From NCBI GenBank assembly GCA_016859345.1, contig CM029119.1:2276609-2340608 (forward strand): a DNA stretch of 64,000 nucleotides, in the 5' to 3' direction. The notes beneath the pieces are model-generated. The model worked only from the letters and a program-made list of their open reading frames with translations, was not told where the DNA came from and ran no database searches. Of this stretch, positions 9,991 through 22,400 are shown one piece after another. The stretch comes from Istiophorus platypterus. Lineage: Eukaryota > Chordata > Actinopteri > Istiophoriformes > Istiophoridae. Position numbers and translations under genes: made by a program. The first letter of the stretch is position 1. Each line of letters opens with the position of its first letter.

Positions 9991-12900
9991 CTAATAATAT
10001 TACCTAAAGAAAGGATATGTAGGGTTAATAGAACTGGTTCAAGCACAGGGGGGTGGGGGGGGCTCTCTATCCCTCTCCCTCTCTCCAAGCCACCTTACAT
10101 CAATCAGCCAAAACATCTGTCTCACTGCAGTATTCATTACCAGTTCTACAGCCATTGTTCTCCAGAGTGTTGTTCTCACCAGACCAGTAGACTTCTAAGT
10201 TCACTTAGTCTTATCAGTCTGATTAATTAATTTTATATATATAGTGCCATATCATAACAGACGTTGTCTCAGGGCCCTTTTCATATAGAGCAGGTCTAGA
10301 CCAGACTCTTTACAGTTGTTATTTACAGAGACCCAACATTTCCCCCATGAGCAGCACTTGGTGGCAGTAGGAACAAAAAACTCCCTTTTAACAGTTAGAA
10401 ATATTGAACAGATCCTACCTCATGGTGGGCGGCCGACTGCATCAATTGGGTTGAGTGAGAAAGAGAGAGAGAGAGAGAGATGGGGGCAGGAGGGAGGAAG
10501 GAGCACAGCACAATACAAGTACCATATAAAGATTCATGACAATAATGAGACTAATAATGAAAGCAATATATATAAGGTGTTGTGGGCCAAGTACAATAAC
10601 TTCAGTTTTATCTGAGTTTATTGACAAGTGCAGTTGTGTTAAATTTGCATAACAGTGGAAGTCTATGGAGTTTTTCCTAACAATATTACCAAAAGAAAGT
10701 ATGTTTAAGGATAATACAACTGGTTCAAGCACAGAAGCCTGTAGAACTCTGTGACTAATGTGGGGGAAATTCATCCATTCCATATTCTATGAGTCAACTC
10801 TAGTCTTTCTATAGTTTAATTTACCATCTATTGATGGTTTCAAGCATACAGAGATCATAGGTCACGCAGCAATGACCATTAATAGCAATGAGCAAAGAGC
10901 ACAAACCTAAGCATTTATGTAAGCATTTATACACTAACATCTAAATGTGTACAGTACAGAAGAGAAGTGTTGCTGTGTAACTGTTCGAATAGATAATACA
11001 CACATATATTGTTATACATATATTGAATTGTTCAATTGCAGCTGCAAGGCAGAAGGACATCATCAACTAATTTGTTTCATCTCTGAAGGTTAGGCTGTAT
11101 CTTTTCAGCAGAACAGTGAGCAACTGCGTTCCATAGATTAATATAACTACAGCATAGTAAGTGAATAGTATTAAAATGTTCAATTACTATAACTTTTCAG
11201 TGTATTATTATTAACGTGCACAAACTGAAATGGATCTGATAAATAGGACTTAAACCAGCTTAAACTGTTCCTTTAATGATAATTAAATGTTCAAGTCTCT
11301 GTAATAGGATGTGATGGTCAATGGTATCAAATGAAGCACTAAGATCTAACAAGAAAAGTACGGAGACAAGTCATTTGTCTGATGCAGAAGATAATTTGTA
11401 ACTTTCACCTGTGCTGTCTTTGTGCCATTGTGGATTATAAATCCTGACTGAAAATCCTCAAATAAATCTAATTATTTTGAAAGTCACACAGCTAGTTGGT
11501 GACAGAGAAAGAGGAGGTTGGATATGGGTCTATAGTTGGCTAAAACATCTCAATCGAGGGTATGGTTTTTAAGAAGAGGTTTGATTACAGCTATTTTAAA
11601 GCACTGAGACACATAGCCTGTTAATAAAGACAGACTGATTATATGCAATAAACAGGTGCTAACTAACACTGGTTTTATGCTCCATCGAGTCTACACAGAG
11701 CCAATGTTGTAGCCTGCACAAGTGGCCTACGCTGTCCAGCACATTTATACTAATGCAGTGGAGTCACTTCAATTAAACTGTCAATACCGCTAGTTGGTGG
11801 TGGTGCTGCTGTGTTGATTTTCTTTTTCTTTGCCATCAGATCTTGATGGCCTTGGAGCAGAAAGATGTTGAACAGCATGCAGTTTTCCTGAAATTACTAC
11901 TATGCAGAAATTAAAGAAAACATCGGAGGAGATTGTCTGTTTGACAGCGGTGAAGACGGAGAAGCCATTAATGCGATGCTACCAAGCCAAGCAATCACAG
12001 TTCTTGTAGTCTTCATTTCCACATCACAGTGTCCACATCACATTTTTGGGAGTTGCACGTCAAAGTACGGCATAAGCTATGGTGTAGGCTATGTGGCATA
12101 GGCTATGGCATAGGCTACAGGGTAAGGTAGACTTCTATAACTTAGGTATGGCGTAGGTTCAATGCAGAAGCATAAATTGACTTTAAGGGGAAAACTTCCT
12201 TAGGCAGCCTAGGTAGGATGGGGTCTAAGAGACAGGTTGATGTCCTGGATGAAGACACTGATGAAGATAATTGGCGAAGGTGGATGGCAGTTAAATTATT
12301 TAAGTATATATCAGCGTTTCTAAAGTTCCTGTGTTTGAAGAAGGTTTGTCTCTAATAGTTATAATTTTATCATTAAAGAAGCTCTTGAAATAACCTACAA
12401 TTGAGAGCTATAGGAACACCTGGATCAAAAGAGCTCTGACTCTCAATCAGCCTGGCTATAGTGCTGAAAAGAAACCTAGGGTTGTTTTCATTTTCCTCTA
12501 TTAAACATCATTATATAATAGGGGCATTCCTATATGTTTTAAGACTATTATACAAGGCTAAGTGGGATTCTAGTTTGGTAGAATGTTATATCCTTTGAAT
12601 ATCATATACCTCAATATGAGGGTTTTGGAGTTAAACCATGGAGCTACCTCCTTTGTTTTATTATCTTCTTATTTAGAGGAGCAATAGAGTCAAGTATTCT
12701 CACTGAGCCTGCAGTGCTATCAATAAGCTGATCAATTTTGGAGGAACTTAAGTCAGCATATAAGTTCTCTGTTATATTGCGATACGTCTGTGAGTTAAGC
12801 ACAGATGGAATCATCTTCTTAAATTTAGCTACACCCCGATCAGATAAACATCTAGTAAAGATATTTGTACCTAATGGTGTGTAGTCCAGGAATAGGAATT

Positions 12901-13420
12901 GAAAAGTTATTAAATAATGGTCCGATAAAAGAGGATTCTATGGAAAGACTATTAAATGATCAATTTTGATGCCATAAGTCAGAATAATGTCGAGGGTGTG
13001 GTTAAACCAGATTGTATGTTTATTTACTTCCGTTTTGTCTGATTTTAACAGTAGAGAGTTGCTGGTCATCCATGTCTGTATGTCCTTAAGACATACTTGG
13101 CGTTTAGCTTACTGATTGAACAGACTTTATCAACAAGTACATTTGTGTTTAATCTGCATAACAATGGAAGTTTATCTATTTTGATGCAATAAGTCAGAAC
13201 GAGGTTGAGGGTGTTTGTGAGTTTATTTACACTTTGAGCGAAGCCAACTGAGTCTAATCATAAGATGAACGAGGTGCCAAGGCTATCAATTTTAATGTCT
13301 ACATGCGTATTAATACAACTGGGGCAAGTTGATTCATTTAGGCCAATATATTCATCATGAAAATCAAGTTTTTGGTTAGACTAATAAATTAATATGATGA
13401 TATATTAGATCATTCACTAA
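9990..13420 (-). mobile_element. Degenerate L2/CR1-like LINE, antisense (endonuclease then reverse transcriptase)
   Basis: Read on the - strand from 13.4 kb down: endonuclease-like text (GIKIDHL, SDHYLITF, about 12.85-13.0 kb), then reverse transcriptase (AVIKPLLKN, NYRPISNLLFL, FEDFQSGF, about 11.3-11.6 kb), then IDFHCYA followed by a damaged YADD box and LSINSDKTEVIVLGPQHL (10.45-10.75 kb). Domain order matches a LINE. Many stops and frameshifts make it dead. Part of the 3' region is duplicated: the tggttcaagcacag block occurs near 10.03 kb and 10.72 kb. Confidence 0.7.
10462..10480 (+). repeat. (GA)n microsatellite
   Basis: Perfect GA run of about 19 bp inside the antisense LINE. Confidence 0.85.
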
Positions 13421-13881
13421 TACAGCTTTGGATGAGAGCAATCTAATGTTAAAGGATCCACATCAAGTTCTTCTTTCTGTTGGACTTATACAGAGGTGGT
13501 CAGAAGGTTCTTCTTCCTGTCAAGTGCCATGCTCCAGTACCTCTGCCAGCTTCATCAATCCCCACATTCCTAAGTCTGCCTGCCCACCTGCATCACCATC
13601 CCATCTCCTCCAAACAGGCTGCAGCTTCTCTGCTTCACCTTTCGACATCTTCCTCCATCTACAGCCTGCTACCCCTAAAGCCATCTCCTGGCCTGGCACA
13701 CCACCTCCAACCTCTTCTAGGCTGCCACAACCTCTAACCTTCTCTGCTCCTGCCTCCACACCCAACCTGCCCGCTGCTGCCTTCCCTCAACTCTGCAGCC
13801 TACAAGTCATGCTTCACATTCAGTCATCTTAAAAAACTCTTTGGGTTCCTCTATTTCTCATGACAGAACGCACTAGCCACA

Positions 13882-14560
13882 ATGAACCTAGCAGATGCTA
13901 ACAGGTTTCATCAGTCTGTCAAAATCCAAGGTATTTCAGTCAGTCAACATGACCAGGCGCTCCATGAGATAATGGAGAACTTATGGACATTATCTGCACA
14001 GAGGGGATGCACTGGAGACACAAGTTGACCTAGTTTCTATTGACTCCACTCAGTCTGACTCCGAACATTAGTCTCCACCCAATTAATCCATTCACGAGCC
14101 CAGTTCCTTAAACACTTCATTTTTGTCTATTTGGGATCCTCAAGAACACATCTCACGTCCTTTTGGTTCTTCAGAGGATATTGGAAAACAAGTTGTTCGT
14201 CAAGGCCAAGAAGTATGAATTTCTAATCAGCTCTGTGAGTTTCCTGTGTTACATCATTGAAAGCAAGCAGGTGATGACAGATCCTGATAAGATCCATACT
14301 GTTGCAGAATGGCTTCGACCCGACTCTCCGAATCAGCTCTGACAAGTCCTGGGCTTTGCCAGCTCCACTCGCTGTTGAGCATCCCTTTCTTGTATGGGCC
14401 GACCATTAGAACCTAGCTGACATTCAGACTAAAGACTAAAGACAGACTAAGATTAAATTTCACCCTAACCTATTCCCATGGTTCTAAAAATATAACACCT
14501 GATGCTCTTTCCCTAAAGTTTGTCTCGCAGGGAAAAAACGCTGAACCTGACGCCAATCTC
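13882..14560 (+). mobile_element. Ty3/Gypsy LTR-retrotransposon relic, internally deleted
   Basis: A gag-like start at 13882 (MNLADANRFHQSV, then SQHDQALHEIMENL) runs to a stop near 14028. From about 14110 comes reverse-transcriptase text: FIFVYL lacking the catalytic DD, then NKLFVKAKKYEF and SFLCYIIESKQV. Near 14460-14530 is an RNase H-end-like piece (YSHGSKNITPDALSL). The bulk of gag-protease-RT between 14030 and 14100 is gone. LTR boundaries were not identified. Confidence 0.65.
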
Positions 14561-14639
14561 GATTCATCTTATCACCAGGGAGATTGGAGCAGTCATAAGA
14601 GACGCTTAGCGATACCAACCTGATTCAGTAGCTTGTGTA

Positions 14640-16240
14640 TTTCAAGCACACTATATAAGAGTTAAATGTGTGTATTTAGGTATTCAAATGTTAGAAATGT
14701 CAAATGTTGTGAGTCTCCACGGTATTGCAGTGGCAGCAAAGATAAGTGCAATACTTGGGGATTTCTGCCTTTCTCTCTAGTTTTCGAGTCTGCTGTGAAC
14801 TCTCTCACTCCCTAGTCCTGAGTGTGTTAAAAAGTACTGCAAAGGAGCCCTGAGCAAGCATCTGTATGTGACTTGGGATTGAGAAAGTCTCACACACACA
14901 GACTTAGTTATAGTTAAAGCTTTGTTTTTTTGTTTGTCTTGCACTTTTTTTAATCTGCTGTCTGACAGCTGTGTAATGAATTCTGTCTGTCTAGCAATAA
15001 CCTATAATTGTTGTCTCTCCTGCCCACGGTTGTGGGTGGTATTATCATAAATTCGCAGTGTTAGAAAAAGGATTCAGAACCATTGCTTAAGTGAAATTAG
15101 TACTGTAATAAGATAAAAGTACTCCATTGCAAATGCAAGTCATGGAATCTAGATTTTGTGTGAATAAAGTACATACATATTATCAGAAAACATAGAAAAG
15201 TTAAGAAAGGAATAAACTTAAAAGTATTTAAAGTTATTATTATGCAGAAAATACCTACTTGAGTGGTACTTTAGCAGCAACTTTGATAAATTTGGTTGTG
15301 GTTTGTTGTTGTTGTAGTATTTGTTTGGTAGTTTAATTTGTTAGTTGATGGTTAGTTTAATTTAACTGTATTATATTTTAAAAGCTTATTATATGTTTTG
15401 TTTGTAAAATATGACTGTACCTGTGAGATAAATCTAGTAGAAGAAAAAGAAGAATATTTCCTTCTGAAATCTAGTGGAGTAAAAGCTTCAAGTAGCATAA
15501 AATGGAGCTCTATAACAATGTATAGTGTTATGAGTTACTTTCCACTACTGCAAATACAGGTTACATCATAAAAAGAGGAGAATATATGTAGTTCTCCACT
15601 CTTCACAAATGAACTTGTGTCTTCACAGCTTCCAAAGAGATTTCTTTTGTTTGTTGACCTATTTTTCTCATGGACGTGGTTCCCGCTGCAGTTTATAAAA
15701 TGAAAAATAAAGATTAAGTATTTCCCCAAACTGAATTGAAAGTTATTAAGTTAAGGCGGTTATTTATTGTGTTTTTTCTTCCTATCTCCACTTGTACGGT
15801 TTCTACTTGCAGTGCTGCTGTCATGTTGAATGGGACAACAGAATTATCATACATGTAGGACCGGAATTAAGGTTTAATTCACCAGCATTCAGGTGCCTGA
15901 TTTGGATTTCGTCACATAAAATCGTGCCCTAACGCAATTTCTCGAGGTTTGGTTATGTTGAACGATGCGATGATGGGTTCATTTCATGAAATGCTGTACA
16001 TTAAAAAGCTTTAAAAAACTATGGCAATGGAAAACACCAGCCTACTTCATAGTGTATGACAGCTTCTAATCATAAACTTTCGAGACAGTTGTAGTTATTA
16101 TATTATTACCATAATGATCACATTCGGTTATTAACTGAATAGCAATTACATGTAAATATCCCAGTGACCTTAGGCCTCTTGGATTTGTAGCATCTCCTCA
16201 GTAAACTATCGAGGTTTCCTATTTCAAAATAGAACCATAA
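14640..16240. other. Intergenic DNA with an interspersed repeat at about 15.08-15.50 kb
   Basis: The segment from agtactgtaataagataaaag to ccttctgaaatctagtgg resembles a dispersed fish repeat. A partial relative lies at 23.93-24.06 kb (cctctgaaatatagcgg). The rest holds nothing I can name. Confidence 0.4.
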
Positions 16241-16465
16241 ACAATCCCACAGCGCTGCGGCGCCGTTTCGCCCACTCCCCTCCAGCCAATCAGAGGACAG
16301 GATACTCTAACGCTGTCCAATCACAGCGCACTATTCCTCCTCCGGGGCAGAAGGCTCCCAACATGGCTGCCGCGCTGTAGTAAAGGCTCACAAGTGGGCA
16401 CGTTTGTACTCGAGAGAAAACGCAATTTTAAAAGGAAATCAACAACAGCCGGGATATAACAAAAG
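16240..16465 (+). promoter_or_regulatory. tmem94: tmem94 promoter (CpG-rich, NF-Y pair, YY1) and non-coding exon 1
   Basis: A local GC- and CpG-rich patch in AT-rich surroundings. Two CCAAT boxes at 16286-16290 and 16317-16321 lie 31 bp apart, a typical NF-Y arrangement. There is no TATA box. A YY1-type site (caacatggctgccgc, 16359-16373) follows. A consensus donor (aaaag then gtgagt) at 16465/16466 ends a non-coding first exon, whose start I infer at roughly 16330-16360. The CpG-rich zone continues to about 16660. Confidence 0.7.
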
Positions 16466-19400
16466 GTGAGTTCGCAGACTGATACCGCACCTCGACGGGC
16501 TTTGGTGTCATAGCCAGTGTTGGCACAGCGTGAGTCTTGTCTTGTCGAAGCCTCTGTGCTGTTAGCATCTGCCTTTGACATGAAGGGCAGCGGACGCTTA
16601 GCCGCGATGCCGGTCTCTCTGCGGAGAGGACGATATAAACTCCACTTCTAGCTGTTCCGCTCGTCGTTGTCAGCCCTGGTTTATTACCTTACAAATGTAG
16701 TTTTCGACCCAGGAGTTCTGCTCCCGTTTTTTCCCCACCAGAGTACTAACGTAGTTATGTGTGCAGGAGTGTGAGCAGTTGAAATGTTACAGTTTTTAAA
16801 ATAGCGTGTTTTCGAGGTGCCGTGGTCCCGTAGTTAACGCTGGAAGTACGTTCAAACCCAGCTGATTTGTGAGTGACAATCACAGTCCACTAAGTTGGAA
16901 GCTATTTCCTGGCATACGGTGAGCATGTCACTAAATTTGACCCTTTAAGCTTCTGACAGGCCTTTTTCACTGAAGACTCTTTGACATGTCACAATCGGAA
17001 AGGCAGCGCTGCATTTTATAAAATGAACGATGGCTGAATCTCACTTAGCTGCTACAGTTTCAGGGTCCTGATCCAGACTGTCTCGATGTCTTGGCTTGCT
17101 GGGACACTTGAACATTAAAGAGAGATCTGTTATATAATTAAAAACACAAGTGCTTTTCCTACTATAACAAGTCAAACTATCTGCTCTGAAATAGGTTTGT
17201 TCTTAGAGTGCTTGGCACAGTTTCAAATTGTGTTTCTGAAATGTGTACCCATACAGCACTCTGTAAACAATATATGTGGTTACACTCTTTAGGATTAATA
17301 TCTGTCCTATTTGACTTTGGCTGTGTTACCTACACTCCGTCTGGTCCCGCAATAGCACTCTTTTTTGTTTTTGATCCTTCTCGGACAGTCTTACTTTGTA
17401 ATCTGTGCACCCGCTCACCCTTCAGTTTGTCTGGCTCTTTTCTCCTCTGTTTGGCTGAGCACTGTCAACTCTTTGCCAATGGAGACTGCTGACTCTGGAG
17501 TTCAGCTGGTTTTTTGTACCAGATGAACATGCTTATGTGGTCAGAGTGAGGGGGCCTGGTGTCAGTAGATTCAGGGCCTTGGTCTGCCTTTTAATTAATC
17601 TATTTTAGCAACAACATCACAGCAGTGAAGCTAACTTTAACTAAGCTGCTTGAACTGTTTTGGTACTAATAAAGCCTGCCAACATAGGACTCTATTTAAC
17701 AACCAATGTCTTAATTAAACTGCAACTGCAACTAAATACTGCAATAAAATACTGTAATGTAGGTCCATATAGATATCATTCCAGTTAGAGTTGCTTCTTG
17801 ATTTGTGTATTTGTTATTCATCCACAGACCTCTACATGAGTGTTATGAAGAGGATCTGTAAACTGCACTTGGGCAGAAATTAACCCGCAAAACCAAAATC
17901 CCATTTCCCAGAGTTCCCTGCATCTTACTGCTGGTCCCTGCAGGTGTGGGTGTGCCTCCTGTCACACTGGCAGAAGAGGTGGGGGGGGAGGTGTTGCCAG
18001 GTGGGGGACCCAGGCTGCACCCACCTGCCTTCTCCATCTTCCTCCGTTCAAATCCGAACCACTTGATCTGCAGCTTCCATAGGTGGTGGGCTGAGACGGA
18101 TCCGGCTAAGAGCCTCAAGAGTGTACGGCAGGCAACAGGCGGTTGAGGAGCAGAGCATGTTGAGTAGTCGTGGTTGCCATGGAGCAGCAGGATAAGAAGC
18201 AGGTAAGTTTAGTTGCTTAATTTAGCATGTGCCTATGCTATCTAAATTTCCCTTAGGTGGAGGGTTGTTTACTGGACAGATAGGTTCCCTGGGATTTAGA
18301 CTAGTGTTAATTTTCTCAGCTATTATTAGGTTTACCCTTAGTTTTAGTTCTGAGATCAAAGTCGTTGTTAGCTTTAATCATATTTAGTCAACCTCATCCC
18401 TTTAATTTTTTGTCAGTTTTTAGTCAACTAAAACTATGGACATTCAAGTCTCATCTTAGTCAGAGAAAATTATGGTTTTATGGATTCAGCTGACGAAAAC
18501 ACATTTTTCCTCAAAATTGTAGTCTTTTTTTTTTTTTAATAATTAGAAGAAGTTTACAAAAATGTTCTTAAGTTTTTAGTTTTAGGCAAGACCAAGGACG
18601 AGCATTTCAGTCAAATTTCAGCGAACTGCTTTCAGATGAGAATCGAAACTGAAAACCCTTCACAATCAAAAAGTAAAACAGCTTTCCAACAAATCCAACC
18701 TCGTAATGTTCAGTTTTGTGAGGCCTGTGCCAAAAAATGTTGAAATTAATCTGTAATTGTGATGGTCTTACGGGTAATATTGTACTAGACTGTCTACAGT
18801 GAGAGTGTACAATAGAATGTACACTACCATTTGAATACATTAGGAAAGAAAATATTTTGAACCTCTTCGAATAATGTTACAGCACAGGCTAAGTAATACT
18901 GCACAGCAAACTTTGTTCCAACCCACAACAATCTTCTGTATTATATGCTGTATATGTTAATAACCAGAGGATGTCAAAAATAGATTATAATTAGCTGTCA
19001 TGGTTGTGAGGCTAAATTCCCATCTGTAAGCAATTTGTCAATATCCCTTTGTTGTAAGAAGTTAATGCATAATATTACCCCACTTCCTTGTTAGTTGGCC
19101 TAGTGTGGCTTTAAACCCAATGTAACAATATTTAACATCTTAACGTTAGGTATCCTTGGTGTCTGTGTGGTGCCTCCTGAAGTATCTTTTAAGGATTGTG
19201 GATTTTTTCCCAGCAATTTTGTAGCTGCTGGGCTTCTCCCCCAACATGACTACACACTCACTTTTTGTTTTGGCAGCATTATATTTGATGTAGATACAAA
19301 TGTCAACCGGCTATTTTTAACCAAGCCTTGCTGTTGCTGTCTTGTTCTTTCCCTATCAGCATATGTTGTGGGACTCCTTCAGCTGCAGTAGTAAAGTGTA

Positions 19401-22400
19401 CACAATAGCCAGTTTCAGGATAGTGTTGTTGGCTTTGAAAACTCTGAAAAGAGGATTCAGATGCACACGATGAAAAATATGCAGTGCAGTCATTCAGAGA
19501 TTGATTGCATAATGATGTCACTTTTTTTCTTGTCAACATCATTTTACAATTGGAAAAAAGGAGTTTTTGAGGAGTATATTTCAAATTTTTGTCAACAAAA
19601 TAAAATTTAGGCTACCTTGAGGGGAATGCTTAGCTACAGAGTTTTCAGCATGGGATCAGGCTTTTCCAACATTTTTTTCTTGTACTCTTCAAGGAAAAAT
19701 TAACTAAATTCCTAATTGTGCAGATGTGTAAACTGAAATTTCATTTATTGCTTACATGCCCATATGCACTATTTAGGTTTGTGCTGTCTCAGATGTGATT
19801 TTGCAACCATGAAAGTAAAACTGCAACAATTAGTTGAATAATTAATTAGTTGATTGAAATAAATTTAATCTGGGAAGCTACAATTATTTTAACGATCTTT
19901 TAATTGTTTCAGTATTTTTTTTTCAAACAAAAATGCCAAACATTCTTTGTTACAGCTTCTCGCATGTGATGCTTTGCAGTTTCCCTAGTTATAATTGACA
20001 GTAAATTGAATATTTTAAGTTTTTAGACTTTTAGTCTGAACAAGCATACTGAATGTATAACCTCTGGCAGTGGCTGCCAGCGGTCCCTGAGTCAGCCTTT
20101 TATGGTGGCGACAGCTGTAGCTGGACACATAATGTTTTCAGGATGTCCATCCATCCGTACCATTCTGGTGTACTTAGTTTCTCAGGAACTCCTTGAGCAA
20201 CTCACTTGGACTAAAGGATAAACTGATTAGATTGTGTCTTAAAAAGAAGGAATGCACTGGTGGGCTCAGCAAGACCAAAGAGCCTGAAAGGCCAAGTGGA
20301 GACAACTAAAGTGGATGATTGCAGAATTCTTTCCTTGAAGAAAAAACACTTCAAATTAGGTGGAGAACACTCTTTAATAATGGATACAGAAGTTTACCAC
20401 AAGGTGCAAACCACTGGTAACATTTAGAAACAGAAAGACCAAATTAGACTCCAAAACAGCTTGTCCAGTGAACAAGATTCTTTGGGAAGATTAAACCAAA
20501 ATTAAATTTTACCAGAGTGTCGGGAAGAAAAGAGAGTGGAGGAGGAAAGGAACAGCTTATGATCTAAAGCCACCACATCACCTGTCACATGTCAAACCTG
20601 TTGGAGACCGTGTTATGGCATGGGTCATTGGTGTGACTGCTGATAGAAGCAGCAGGATGAATCCTGAGGTGTATAGGTTTATACTATCTGGTCAGATTCA
20701 GCCAAATGCTGCAAGACGGATATGACGGAGCTTCACAATACAGATGGATAATGACCCAAAACAGACTGTGAAAGCAACTTTTTACAATGCAAAGAATTGT
20801 CTAATTCTTCACCTGACCTCAACCCAATTGAACATTCTTTTCAATTCCTGAAGACAAAACTGAGGGCAGAAAGAGCCACATGCAAGCAACAACTGACAGC
20901 TAACATCGAAAAACTTAAAAAAAAGCTGAAGACAAAAAAAAGTGTCTCCTACAACAGGACAACGATCCTCAACAAAATTCACAATGGATCACCTCAAGAG
21001 CTGCAAGCTGAATTTGCCATGGCCCTCACCATCCCTAACTATACTTTTAAATCAGCCAATATACCTCAAAAGAGCAGTGCATGCAAGAAGTTCTCACAGA
21101 ACTAGAAGCCGTTAACAAGGAAGAGTGGGTGAAACTCCCCACAAAAGAACTGAAGGACTCTTAGCTTGCTACAAAAAGCGTTTACAAGAAGTTCATTCCG
21201 TTTCCAAAATATGTATAAGTTAAATTCCATTTCCTAATAACATTACTACCTGAAAACACTTTGCTATCTTCTTACAGACTTCTACTGCTTTGTTGGCATC
21301 AGTTCTGTTAATTTCCAGAGTGCTTGGCACTCTGTCTTTTAATTGCCAATGTACAGTGTCACTTCAAGTTCCCATCCTTCTTTTTCACATGAACTCTCAT
21401 TTTCTTTGGTCATTTTGGTCATTTCATTTTACCCATCTGAAGGGTTGAAAGATTAAACCCCTTGAATTAACATAGATGTTAGGGAGAGGCATTTCACAAC
21501 CAAGCACTGCTATGTCAACATAACAAGTATAGGAACGGAAGTGTATCTGCTAATGATCTATTACTCTACTGGCTCAAAGAAGAGCCTTCTACCTCTTCTG
21601 TTTTAATGTTCCCACCTTTGTACTCTGTTGGGTTATATAGTCATTTATTTATATCAGTACAGTCAAAAACCTGTAGCAGCCCTCCTTGTCAAGGAGGCAT
21701 AAATATTCTATAAATCTTAGAGGTAGACCAGATCTTCATTTTACACATTTTAATTACACTACATAGTCTGATTGATAGTGATTATTTCAGTAGCATGAAT
21801 TCATATTTGTTTTTATTGTATTATGGTTATTGAATACATTTTGAATACAATAGTAAGAGAAATGTATGACGAACCACTGTTGAATGTGTCATAAACCCTA
21901 AGCTTAGGACTGTAGATGCCATGAATGCCTCCATAGAAGCTTTTTGTTTGTACTTGGGCAAGTTCACCAAATACATCTCTTCCTTCCTTCACTGCCTTTG
22001 TGCTCTTAATGTAAAACTGAAATTTGAATTCTGCTCTTTTTACATGTAAGGCAACATAGTGTCATATAAACCCTGTTAAGGAAAAAAGCCAAACATTAAA
22101 TGGCTCCAGATTCTCAAATGCTGGAATTTTTGTTTACATCATAGAAAACGGAATACCTTTGGGTTTTAGTCTGTTGGTTAGATGAATGAATTTAAAAATA
22201 TCACATGGGGAGTTCATACCCTTCATACTTTCCAAAAAAAAAATTAAACCTTTTTGCAAATTTTTCCCCATTCAAATTAATAGAGGGCATGTTTAGAATT
22301 CCCCTTTTTTTCCACAATTTTTCATTCACCACTGGTAACATTTAGGAATGGAAGACCAGATTAGACTGCCAGAAAACATCAGAAGCCTGCTTGTGAACAA

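Noticed and set aside
13428..13832. 134-codon Ser/Pro-rich open frame as a gene
   Set aside because: C/T-rich low-complexity sequence open in several frames on both strands, lying beside a Gypsy relic. No domain or splice context.
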